Positions 53,866 to 63,010 of a stretch of 64,000 nt of DNA are shown in pieces; position 1 is the stretch's first letter; every line of letters begins with the position of its first letter. A program made the translations under genes and the position numbers. Source of the DNA: Prevotella pallens ATCC 700821 (GTDB lineage Bacteria; Bacteroidota; Bacteroidia; Bacteroidales; Bacteroidaceae); assembly GCF_000220255.1 (NCBI RefSeq), contig NZ_GL982513.1:465019-529018 (forward strand), in the 5' to 3' direction. The notes under the pieces are model-generated. The model saw nothing but the letters and a program-made list of their open reading frames with translations, was not told where the DNA came from and did not search any database.

Positions 53866-56800
53866 ATGAAACAATCAATTTTTATCAGACGAAAACCAGT
53901 TTGGCTATTAATTACCTTATTTAGTGTGATAGCAAATGTAAATGTGTGTGCGCAAGAATTAGATTTCAGTAAATTAGACGATGCTCAGCCACAAGAAACT
54001 TTATTGCAAGTAGAAAAATATAAAGAGGCTTTAGGTACAACGTGGCAAAACATTTCCAGCGTTAAGAATGGAGTTTATTGGAATGTGCCTTATTCTAATC
54101 AAGAATTTAGTCTTAACATTTTATACACGCAGATACGCAAGCTAAAAGAAAACTTTAAATCTTATTTAGTTTCTCCTTCATTAAGTTTACGCGATATTGC
54201 TGGGAAACAATTAAATTTCGAATGGAAAACAGGAACCATTAAGGGTGATATAAAACTTTCAGTTCTTCTTATTAACAAGAGTGGTGAAACTATAGCTACG
54301 CTGGGTAATGTAATTCCTGTGTCTTCTAATTCTGATTACGAAAATTACTCTGTTGATATTCCAATTGCTGTGAAAGAAAAAGGAATAGGTTTCGTTGCTT
54401 TTTATGTAGAAGGCAATAAAGATAATTATACTGCTTTTAAGCTTAAAAATGTTACTACCAACGAAAAGAGCGATCCTATAAATATAACTGTAGACCCTGC
54501 AGAGCTTAATTTTGGTTCTATAGTTTTAAATAAAACTTCAGAAGAAAAGTCTGCACTCATTACAGTTACCAATTTTAAGGGCGAGAAAATAATACCAGTA
54601 TTAGATGGTCAAGATAGTAACGACTTTATAGTTAGAACCGAAACAAACGAAGCACTTTCTTCAACGGGTGGTAAATTGTTTGTAAAGTTTCAGCCAAAAA
54701 CAAAAGGCGATAAGGTAGCAACTATAACAATTACGTTAGCCGATAAAGTTGCTGTTATTTCATTAAAAGGTAAAGGTGTTGAAACCGAAAAGGAAGATAA
54801 ACCTGAAAAGGAATTGTTAGAAAATCAGTTCTTTTGGGATTTCAATTCCGATAATACTCCTAAGAATTGGGAAATAAAAGGCGAACACATATTTAAACGA
54901 GAGAAGCGCGATAGCTACCATTCCGATACTGGCTTTGGAGTGGGTATTAAGACAAAAAACGAAAAAGGTTTCTTAAAACAAACAATAGATTTAGCTAAAA
55001 ACAACGTAACAGTAGGCGATGAAATAGAATGTCAAATACATTATACTACAATTTCATCACCTAATAATAAAGGTCCTTTACGTCTTGCATTCCGTTGGCT
55101 TAACGATAATGGCAATGTAGTTCAAAGTAACGAAGATGCTTTTATAAACAATCCGAAAGTATTTTTTGGGAAAATGAAATCGTGGGGAACATTAACTTTC
55201 CGCACCATTTGTCCAGACGGAGCAACAAAGTTAGAATTTGCCATTGAAGTACAAGAAAATAGCGAAGTAAGTTTAGACGATTTTAGTGCCAATCGTCTTC
55301 CGGCTTCAAAAGCTAAAGCAACTCCACTTATAGCAATTCTTCCACAAGTACAAACAATTTATGGTGAAGTAGGAGAGACTGCAATATATGATATTGCTAT
55401 TCAAACAATGCATATTAGTCAAGTCCAGAAACCAAATTTCAGTGGTGGCGACAAATATACTTTGGCAAGCAATATGATGAAACTTAATATAGACGAGATA
55501 GACAAAAACCAGTCTATAGGTGCACAACTTATTGTTACTCCAACAAAGAAAGGGGCTTTTAAAGATGCTGATTCTTTTAAATTAAGTTTCTCTGGTGCCG
55601 ACGATACACACAATGGCAGCCTTATGCTTATTGCTTATTTCATGGAAAAAGGCAAAAAGCCTTCTGTTAAGTTGTCTGCATCGACACCTATAAAAGAAAT
55701 GAAAGCAGAACCAGGTAAAACTGTTACGCAAAATTTAGAATTCGATGTAAACGATATTATTACCGATGTTAAAATAGCAATCGACCATGCCCCACAAGTA
55801 ACCTGTTTCAAGAGCAACACCAATATATTTATGTATAACAAGAGCAAGGGAACACTCTATGCAGAGCCAAAACTCCGTATAGATTTCCGTCCACTTACTG
55901 TAGGTACATATCAAGCTACATTAGTTGTCTCAACAATTTTGGGCGACACTGTACGTTACAACTTAAAAGGTATTTGCGAAGAAGAAACAACAGGGGCAAA
56001 AGTAGAAAACTTTACTGCCAATAATATAGAAGAACGTTTTAAGAACGAACCAGAATGGAACAACTTTGGAAAATACGACCTTGGATATTGGAAGATAGAA
56101 GGCAAATGGAATAGCGCAAGCAATATTACGCTTAATAAAAGTGGTATACTTTATTTCGACAATGTTTTTGTTAATGGAGTGAACAAGATAAAAGTAAATC
56201 CAACAACAGCAACAACTTCTCTACGTGCAGAATATTCTATAGATGGTGGTGGACATTGGTTGCTTATAAATAACAATGGAATGGCAAATACTTCCAACGA
56301 ATTTATACTAAATAATCATCGTCCCACCCTTATTCGTTTTGTAAATGTAGCCGAAACCGATATAAATATAAATAGTGTGCAATTTTATGAAAACGAAAGT
56401 ACGCAGCGCGAAACATTTATCGACATTACCAAAGCTATGATGCCTAATGCCGATTCTAAACCATTATTGTTGCTTAACGAACGTTTTAACAATATGCGCC
56501 ACCGACAAATATTAAGCATTCCGGGTTGGCAAAACTTAATTATACGTGGCGATCGCCCATTCTGGACGTGGAAACAGCGAGAAAATAATCTTATTGATGG
56601 TAAAATCCAAAGCGAAGGAGCATACATTACTTTCTGGAAAACAGGAATTGTAGACCATAACCCATACGAATCGTGGCTTGTTTCGCCAACACTTTCCTAC
56701 AAACAAGCAGCAAGTAAAATACTTACTTTCAGTCTTCGTTTTAATGGTTTAAGTAAAGACGAACAACGCGAAGAACTTTTCCAAGCCTACATTATTACCG

Positions 56801-57567
56801 AAAAAAATGGAGTTCTTAAAGAACAAGTTCTCGATATTGACAAGTATAAGCCAACTGGTATAGAAATAGACAACGAAACATGGTTGAACTATCGCATAGA
56901 CCTTTCAAAACTTACCGATGTTAATATCGACGACAATTTCCATCTTGCATTCTCATTCTACAGTAAAGAAGGTGGCACCTATTCTGGCTTAAATTGGATG
57001 ATAGATAATGTTTCGTTTGGTCGAACCGACTTGCCAGAAATCACTGTCGATAAGCAGTTCCTTTATGTTCCATATAAGATGAAACAGAAAACAGATCCTG
57101 TTGTGTTTAAAGTAACAACCACAAACAACCCATCTGATAATGTAAGCATAATGTTATCGCCTTCAAAAATGAAGAAAAATTTCCAATTGCTTACACCAGA
57201 ATTAGCTCCGGAAGGCGGCGATGCATCGTTTATTTTCTATAGCGAAGACAATAAAAAATATGCAGCAGCATTCATTGTTCAAGTTCCTGGTGCCGAAACC
57301 GTAATTGTGAAAGCACTTGCCGACCTTTATACAGGTATTAATAGTGCAGAAACACCCAACAAAACAGAAACTCCCTATATTGTTGATAAAAACATTTGCT
57401 TGTCTAATAAATACCAGAGTTATAAAATCTATTCAACAACAGGACAACTTCTGCAGCAAGGAGGCTACGAATCTAATATTAGTATAGCCAACTTACAGCA
57501 TAGCATTATTATTTTAAAACTATTTGATGGCAACGAAACTAAAACTTATAAGTTGCACAACAAATAA
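53866..57567 (+). CDS. Large secreted adhesin-like protein with T9SS-like C-terminus
   Basis: This 1233-residue protein has a signal peptide (about 1-29, ending VCAQ). The first domain (about 30-200) has SYLVSPSLSLRDIAGKQLNFEW, a cleaved-adhesin/choice-of-anchor-J pattern (shown as YLVSPSLSL and LNFEW). An Ig-like domain follows (INITVDPAELNFGSIVLNKTSEE, about 205-310). The same adhesin-type pattern recurs near the end (ESWLVSPTLSYKQAASKILTFS and WMIDNVSFG). The last 65 residues (YKIYSTTGQLLQQGGYESN...) resemble a T9SS type A sorting domain. It is therefore likely a surface protein for adhesion or host contact; the ligand is unknown. It is monocistronic, with a promoter upstream and a strong terminator downstream. 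Confidence 0.85.
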   Translation: MKQSIFIRRKPVWLLITLFSVIANVNVCAQELDFSKLDDAQPQETLLQVEKYKEALGTTWQNISSVKNGVYWNVPYSNQEFSLNILYTQIRKLKENFKSYLVSPSLSLRDIAGKQLNFEWKTGTIKGDIKLSVLLINKSGETIATLGNVIPVSSNSDYENYSVDIPIAVKEKGIGFVAFYVEGNKDNYTAFKLKNVTTNEKSDPINITVDPAELNFGSIVLNKTSEEKSALITVTNFKGEKIIPVLDGQDSNDFIVRTETNEALSSTGGKLFVKFQPKTKGDKVATITITLADKVAVISLKGKGVETEKEDKPEKELLENQFFWDFNSDNTPKNWEIKGEHIFKREKRDSYHSDTGFGVGIKTKNEKGFLKQTIDLAKNNVTVGDEIECQIHYTTISSPNNKGPLRLAFRWLNDNGNVVQSNEDAFINNPKVFFGKMKSWGTLTFRTICPDGATKLEFAIEVQENSEVSLDDFSANRLPASKAKATPLIAILPQVQTIYGEVGETAIYDIAIQTMHISQVQKPNFSGGDKYTLASNMMKLNIDEIDKNQSIGAQLIVTPTKKGAFKDADSFKLSFSGADDTHNGSLMLIAYFMEKGKKPSVKLSASTPIKEMKAEPGKTVTQNLEFDVNDIITDVKIAIDHAPQVTCFKSNTNIFMYNKSKGTLYAEPKLRIDFRPLTVGTYQATLVVSTILGDTVRYNLKGICEEETTGAKVENFTANNIEERFKNEPEWNNFGKYDLGYWKIEGKWNSASNITLNKSGILYFDNVFVNGVNKIKVNPTTATTSLRAEYSIDGGGHWLLINNNGMANTSNEFILNNHRPTLIRFVNVAETDININSVQFYENESTQRETFIDITKAMMPNADSKPLLLLNERFNNMRHRQILSIPGWQNLIIRGDRPFWTWKQRENNLIDGKIQSEGAYITFWKTGIVDHNPYESWLVSPTLSYKQAASKILTFSLRFNGLSKDEQREELFQAYIITEKNGVLKEQVLDIDKYKPTGIEIDNETWLNYRIDLSKLTDVNIDDNFHLAFSFYSKEGGTYSGLNWMIDNVSFGRTDLPEITVDKQFLYVPYKMKQKTDPVVFKVTTTNNPSDNVSIMLSPSKMKKNFQLLTPELAPEGGDASFIFYSEDNKKYAAAFIVQVPGAETVIVKALADLYTGINSAETPNKTETPYIVDKNICLSNKYQSYKIYSTTGQLLQQGGYESNISIANLQHSIIILKLFDGNETKTYKLHNK

Positions 57568-57582
57568 ACATCAATAAAAATC

Positions 57583-57627
57583 AACTGGTTATTAGGGTTA
57601 TTCAAACTCTAATAACCAGTTTTTTTA
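57583..57627 (+). terminator. Terminator of the adhesin-like gene
   Basis: AACTGGTTATTAG (57583-57595) and CTAATAACCAGTT (57609-57621) form a perfect 13-bp stem followed by TTTTTT. Confidence 0.9.
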
Positions 57628-57667
57628 TCACAAAGTTTCTTTCTCAACAATGTATATTTGCTAAGTT

Positions 57668-57952
57668 TCAAGGTTTTTTCGATATTCTGTATCCAATAGT
57701 CAGCATAACATAGCTTGGAATGTTGTTGTAAAACGTTTCTTCTCTTCCTTGTCCATTCACAATGTATTTCACGGTTTGTTTATCTATAATGGTACTGTCT
57801 TCATCCATCAAAATCACAGACACATTTTTTATGCCTCCGTTTGTAAATGCATCTCTCACATATCCCTGCAGCAAAATGGTTCGTTCTTGTGCTTTTGCCC
57901 CTATGCATATAAAGAGCAGAAGCAATAATAGTTGTTGTGGTTTGATAAGCAT
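57668..57952 (-). pseudogene. Internal-deletion remnant of an outer-membrane beta-barrel protein
   Basis: The 94-residue product starts MLIKPQQLLLLLLFICIG with a signal peptide. It is followed by a regulatory carboxypeptidase-like beginning (LLQGYVRDAFTNGGIKNVSV ... DSTIIDKQT). It then jumps to KYIVNGQGREETFYNNIPSYVMLTIGYRISKKP, shown here as KYIVNGQGREETFYNN and PSYVMLTIGYRIS. That end matches the C-terminal strand of the protein at 40342 (YIINSQGRTESWNNSIPRYVMF). The two ends of a roughly 900-residue barrel protein have thus been joined in frame, with the whole middle gone. A longer upstream start (58141) is possible but adds no signal-like sequence. I treat it as a broken gene; a stable small product cannot be ruled out. 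Confidence 0.75.
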
Positions 57953-57955
57953 AGG

Positions 57956-58887
57956 TATATTGTTCTTAGTTTTTATTATTATTTGTGAAGAAGTTATTTT
58001 CTTACGGATAGATAAAATAATTTTATCTTGTTGTTTATTCGTAAAGGCAAGAATTACATACTCCCCTTTCATTTCATTGTTGGTCCAATTATTTGGGCAG
58101 ATCGTAATAATATGCTTTTTTCTAATATTCTCTATATGCAAATTTATGAATATTATTCTAAAAAGTTATCTCTTTTCTTTGTTTTTAATAAATATCAACT
58201 ATTAACCGTCGTGTTTTTATACTTACTTTATTACTAAAGTATATTTAGACTCCCATTCTAAAACTTTATTTAACTTTGCTTATTCTTTTAGTAGTTCACC
58301 ATTTGTAGCGTCTATTTGTATAGAGAAAATAGCTAAAAATGGAGTTTGCAAATTGTTAGTTGTCAGATAATTATATGGAGGGTGGAATTTATAATAAGAA
58401 ATTATTTTTTTATATTATAAAATCGTTGTTTTTATATTACAAAAAAATAATTTTCCATATAAAATTAGGCACATATAACCAATGGTTTTGGACAACTCTT
58501 TTTGAATATTGCCGACTGTACAATAATTCAAGTGGAAAGCCACAACAAATTATATAGAAAAGAAAGACATAGAAAGTTTTTCTATAATAAAGTATAGCTT
58601 TAATAAATTATTTAATTAGATATAAACACTGAACGGTGTTGTTGAAATTAAAGCATTTACTTTGTTAATAGTTTAATTTCCAGTTGTCTTTTGTATTCTT
58701 ATTGATATTTTAATAGCCTTTTAGCATAGTCGTAGTTCGTATGTTTTTGTAATAAAGTTAATCAATCAGCTCAAAATATTCCGAGTGTATAATGGCGTTT
58801 AGAGTTAAATAGTTCTCTCTCAAAAGGTTTTTAAAGAAATAAATCTAAAAAAAGCAAGAATAAAGTCTTGTTTTTAAAAATTATAGC
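57956..58887. other. Long AT-rich gap without supported gene
   Basis: Between the barrel remnant and the next promoter I find only short, low-complexity frames and no RNA gene. A weak minus-strand -7-like box (TAAATTTG, 58139-58146) may have driven the parent of the remnant. Confidence 0.5.
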
Positions 58888-58895
58888 TATCTTTG
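58888..58895 (+). promoter_or_regulatory. -7 box of the three-gene secreted operon
   Basis: TATCTTTG followed by C, about 140 bases before the ATG at 59036, with a weak CTTG upstream. It is the only good box in front of the three-gene run. Confidence 0.5.
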
Positions 58896-59035
58896 CAAAC
58901 GAACCTAAAGAAGTGTTTAGCGAAGCAATTCTTTATATGTAGGTGGTTTTTATTTGTGCGAACATTTAGAACTATCAATTAGACTGAAGAAAAAAAAGTA
59001 AACTAGATATAATAATAACTATAATTTAACAACGT

Positions 59036-60634
59036 ATGAAGAAAGTCTACTATTCTTTTGTCTTAGTGTTAATGACACTAATGTCAATGAATGTGCTGGC
59101 TGATACACCTATTAAGTTAGATGTAGATGATGCCAGTAGAATTAGAGTGAAAGTTAATTATTCGCCCATTGAAAATATAAAAAATGGTGTGAACGAATTA
59201 ACCGTGCCACAATATGGTTCAGTTCAAATAGAAGCTAAAGATGGTTCGTATTTAACACGAGTTTATAAAACTAACAAAGATGGAGAGGCAGTAGCACAAT
59301 CTATTTCCAATCTAACTTCGTGTAACATTTATTTAACAGATGCAGATAAAAACCTAAAATTTACGGTAAAATCGGGAGTTTTAGCCGATGCACGCACAGC
59401 ATCGTGCACAGTAAAAGTAGACGATGCTACAAAAGTTAAATTAGAACGTTATGAATCGCACACAGTTGTGAGCCTACAAAATGGCGATAACACAGTGAAG
59501 TATATTCCTAATGTGGAGAAAACCTTAATAATAGGCAATGCAAACTATGGCGATGCTCCACTTTATAAAGTAACACTCGATGGTACAGAAGTAGAAAGTT
59601 CAGGCAATCAGTTTTTTGTAACACCGAAAGAAAATAGTGTAATATCAATTGTAGCAAACTATCCTGATGTAGATTGTGGTGTGAAATTTAATTTCTCAAG
59701 CAACGATGTGAAAGGTATTCTTGCCAAAGTAACAGTGAATGGCGAAGAAGTAACCAACTATAACGATGCAAATTTCACGGTTAAGGCAGGAACAAAGTTA
59801 GCACTAACTTTCGATAAAACGAACTACGCTTTAGAGTCGTTTAAAGTGAACAATGTGGAAACAAGTGTTTACGGAACGTTTGAATATCTTGTGAAAAATG
59901 CAACAACCTTCGATATTAAAGCACGCAAATATGCAACAATAAAGGCAACACTGAATGTTGATAAGGCAGAAAATATTACAGTTTATCACGGTAGTAGCTA
60001 TAATAATAAGGTGATAGCCATAAAAGATGGCGAAAACACTATTGAACTGAACGAAGTTAGCAGTATGATTCAGGTAAAGCCCAATAGTGGTTGCAAAATA
60101 GAGAGCCTTAAAGTAGATGGAAATGTGAAGACCGCTGGTGGCGATGGCATTTACGAAATAAATCTTGCAGAAGGAATGAAGATAGAAATTACGACATCTG
60201 CCATTGTACGCGACCAAAAAGCAATTGTATATATAGACGATATAAGTCTTGCTAATTATGGTTTTAATTTTTATCGTTCCGACCATTCAACAGTTCCTAT
60301 GCAAAGTGGCGAAAACACATTGATGTTTTCTGCCGACGATAATGTATTTATGTTCGGAGCATACGGTAACGACCTTAGTAAAATGTTAGTAGAACTAAAT
60401 GGCGAGAAAGTAAAACCAGCTTACGAAGGCGGAACCAGTTACGAAGTAAAATTAAAAAATGGCGATCGTTTAGAAATTAGGCTTAGTGGTCCTAATGGAA
60501 TTGACGAAATAGAATTGCAATCAACAAATAAAAACACAGTGGTTTATCGTATTGACGGTACACGTGTAAAAAGTGCAACATTGTCTCCAGGAGTGTATAT
60601 TATTAATGGAAAGAAAACTATAATAAACAAGTAA
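59036..60634 (+). CDS. Secreted protein of unknown function with T9SS-like C-terminus
   Basis: This 532-residue protein has a signal peptide (about 1-22, ending VLA). The mature part consists of several repeated beta-rich modules of about 75 residues. Each holds a V/K-rich strand pair and a phrase like LENGDNTVKYIPN, KDGENTIELNEV or QSGENTLMFSADD. The last 50 residues (NTVVYRIDGTRVKSATLSPGVYIIN) resemble a T9SS type A sorting domain, shown as YRIDGTRVKSATLSPGVYI. No enzyme motif is seen. Its TAA stop overlaps the next ATG by one base (TAATG), so it is translationally coupled to the protease gene. A role as structural or binding partner is possible but unproven. Confidence 0.75.
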   Translation: MKKVYYSFVLVLMTLMSMNVLADTPIKLDVDDASRIRVKVNYSPIENIKNGVNELTVPQYGSVQIEAKDGSYLTRVYKTNKDGEAVAQSISNLTSCNIYLTDADKNLKFTVKSGVLADARTASCTVKVDDATKVKLERYESHTVVSLQNGDNTVKYIPNVEKTLIIGNANYGDAPLYKVTLDGTEVESSGNQFFVTPKENSVISIVANYPDVDCGVKFNFSSNDVKGILAKVTVNGEEVTNYNDANFTVKAGTKLALTFDKTNYALESFKVNNVETSVYGTFEYLVKNATTFDIKARKYATIKATLNVDKAENITVYHGSSYNNKVIAIKDGENTIELNEVSSMIQVKPNSGCKIESLKVDGNVKTAGGDGIYEINLAEGMKIEITTSAIVRDQKAIVYIDDISLANYGFNFYRSDHSTVPMQSGENTLMFSADDNVFMFGAYGNDLSKMLVELNGEKVKPAYEGGTSYEVKLKNGDRLEIRLSGPNGIDEIELQSTNKNTVVYRIDGTRVKSATLSPGVYIINGKKTIINK

Positions 60635-63006
60635 TGAGAAAATTTACATTCACTATTCTATGTTTAGGTTTGGCTTGTTCTGCATTTGGTCAATCTAAAC
60701 TCGACTTACAAAGTCGTATGATGTTATTGCAAATGCGCAATACATCAATACCGACTTACAATAGTCGTACACGTTCTTTCGAACGTCCGAAAGTAATTCA
60801 GCCAAATGTAATGGCAATGATAGAATTTACTGGCAATAATGCCCTTAGCGAACTGGAAGCACAAGGCGTAAAAGTGCTAAGAGTGCGTGGTAATATTGCA
60901 ATAGTAATGGTTTCTACAGCCGATGTAGAGCGTATTTCAGATATGAGATGTGTGCATCGTATGGAATTATCGCGCCCAGTTTATCAGAAAATGGACATTG
61001 TTCGCCAGGTAACAGGCATAGATAAAATACATAAAGGCGTAGATTTGCCACAAGCATATACAGGAAAAGGCGTAGTAACAGGTATTGTTGATGGTGGTAT
61101 AGACCCTAATCATATAAACTTTTTAAAGCCAGATGGTACAACACGTTTTGGTTATTTAAGTAAGATTACAGCAACCACCACCACTCAACAAGGATATCTT
61201 TACCAAAATTATTATCCTCGTGCAGTGCTCGACACAATGAAACAACGTGATGATACGTATGCTATAGAAGATTTTGCAACCGATAGTTATACAAATTTCC
61301 ACGGAACACATACAACCGGTATAATGGCAGGCGGTTATAAAGGAAATATTACGGTAGCAAAAACCGACGATCAAGATATTTCTTATAAAGTAACCGAAGC
61401 AAATCCATATTATGGCGGTGCAACCGAATCGGAAATAGTAGCTTCGTGTGGCGATTTACGCGATCAATATATTGCTTTTGGTGTAGACGATATTATTAAC
61501 TATGCAAAACTTTCAGGTCCGAAAGCAAAACCTTGTGTAATAAATCTCTCATTAGGTAGCAATATTGGTGCACACGATTCAACAAGTGTAATGAATCGTT
61601 TCCTTGCTCTTTGTGGTAAAGAAGCAATTATTTGTGTTGCAGCAGGAAATGAAGCCGACCATCCAGTAGCATTAACTGCAAAGTTTAATAATGCCGACGA
61701 AACAGTTCAAACATTTATTCGTCCAACAATGGAAGGCGAATATAAAGCATCAAACAAGTCTTATTACAATCTTCGTAACGGACAAATTTGTGCTTATAGC
61801 AATAATGCTGATGAATTTGAATTGCAAATAGTAGTTACCAACGGTACACGTAACAATAAAGTAGCTGCTCGTATTCCTGTAGATCATAATACAAATGGAC
61901 AACCAATAATTTACTCTTCAGGTGGCGATTATGCAATTTCAGGTTCAGTTGTAAATCAAACATTTGCCAAAGCTTTTAATGGATATGTAAGTGCAGCATC
62001 TATTAAAGATCCAGAAACTGGACGTTATTATGTGCTTGCTGAATTTTTAACAAGCGACAATCAAACTACCAATAAAGATGGCAATTATAAATTAGGTCTT
62101 ATAATAAAGAGTAAAAAGGCTGGACAACGTGTAGATGTTTATGGCGATGCACAGTTAGTTTACTTCGACGATTATGATCAACCAGGTTGGGTAAAAGGTT
62201 CTCGCAATGGTTCAATAAGCGATATGGCTTGTGCTGCAAATGTAATAAGTGTTGGTAGTTATAATGTACGAAACCATTGGCCATCATTAGATGGATATGT
62301 TTATGGCTATAATAAGAAAGGACAAGGCAACGATTTTCCAGCTGGTGAAGTATCTCGCTTCTCTTCTTATGGAACATTAGCCGATGGTAGAAATCTTCCA
62401 GACATTTGTGCCCCTGGTGCATCTGTTATTTCTTCTGTAAACACATATTGTGTAACAAATCCTGACATGGGTTATACACCAGCTGCGTTGCAAGCAGAAC
62501 TAAAAAAAGATAAGAAGACTTATTATTGGCATCAATCTCTTGGAACTTCAATGGCAACACCAGTAGTTGCTGGCGCAATTGCATTATGGTTAGAGGCAAA
62601 TCCTTCTTTAACTTATAAAGATGTAGTGCGTATAATAAAAGAAACAGCTGTAAAAGACGATTTTGTAAAGAACACTGGCGACCCAGTACAATGGGGAGCA
62701 GGAAAGTTTGATGCATACGCTGGTTTAAAACAAGTATTGAAAGAAAAGGCTGCAAATGGTATTCAAGGAATAAAAGCAAACGAAAAAGAAACACCAATAT
62801 TAACAATGACTGGTACACGTTCGTTTACAGTGTTCCTTGCAAATGCAAAACAGCTAAATGTACGTGCTTATACACTCTCTGGACAATTAGTGCATACAAA
62901 TATTGCACAAGGAAATGAAACAAATATAGATGCTTCTGCATGGGAAAAAGGTGTATATCTTATTCAAGTAAACGGAAGTTCTGCACAACGAATTATTATC
63001 TATTAA
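60634..63006 (+). CDS. Subtilisin-like serine protease (S8) with T9SS-like C-terminus
   Basis: This 790-residue protein has a signal peptide (about 1-20, ending FGQ), an N-terminal propeptide-like region (up to about 140), and the S8 catalytic triad: D153 in GIVDGGIDPNH, H223 in NFHGTHTTG and S639 in GTSMATPVVAG. The oxyanion Asn lies in CVAAGNEAD. A long insertion lies between His and Ser, as in Bacteroidetes surface subtilases. The end (FTVFLANAKQLNVRAYTLSGQLV...GVYLIQVNG) resembles a T9SS type A domain. It should act outside the cell on proteins. It is coupled to the gene before it, and the LRR gene follows four bases later. Confidence 0.94.
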   Translation: MRKFTFTILCLGLACSAFGQSKLDLQSRMMLLQMRNTSIPTYNSRTRSFERPKVIQPNVMAMIEFTGNNALSELEAQGVKVLRVRGNIAIVMVSTADVERISDMRCVHRMELSRPVYQKMDIVRQVTGIDKIHKGVDLPQAYTGKGVVTGIVDGGIDPNHINFLKPDGTTRFGYLSKITATTTTQQGYLYQNYYPRAVLDTMKQRDDTYAIEDFATDSYTNFHGTHTTGIMAGGYKGNITVAKTDDQDISYKVTEANPYYGGATESEIVASCGDLRDQYIAFGVDDIINYAKLSGPKAKPCVINLSLGSNIGAHDSTSVMNRFLALCGKEAIICVAAGNEADHPVALTAKFNNADETVQTFIRPTMEGEYKASNKSYYNLRNGQICAYSNNADEFELQIVVTNGTRNNKVAARIPVDHNTNGQPIIYSSGGDYAISGSVVNQTFAKAFNGYVSAASIKDPETGRYYVLAEFLTSDNQTTNKDGNYKLGLIIKSKKAGQRVDVYGDAQLVYFDDYDQPGWVKGSRNGSISDMACAANVISVGSYNVRNHWPSLDGYVYGYNKKGQGNDFPAGEVSRFSSYGTLADGRNLPDICAPGASVISSVNTYCVTNPDMGYTPAALQAELKKDKKTYYWHQSLGTSMATPVVAGAIALWLEANPSLTYKDVVRIIKETAVKDDFVKNTGDPVQWGAGKFDAYAGLKQVLKEKAANGIQGIKANEKETPILTMTGTRSFTVFLANAKQLNVRAYTLSGQLVHTNIAQGNETNIDASAWEKGVYLIQVNGSSAQRIIIY

Positions 63007-63010
63007 AAAT

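Noticed and set aside
58360-58557. 65-residue plus-strand frame in the AT-rich gap
   Set aside because: It is low complexity (Lys/Ile/Tyr runs), with no signals around it.
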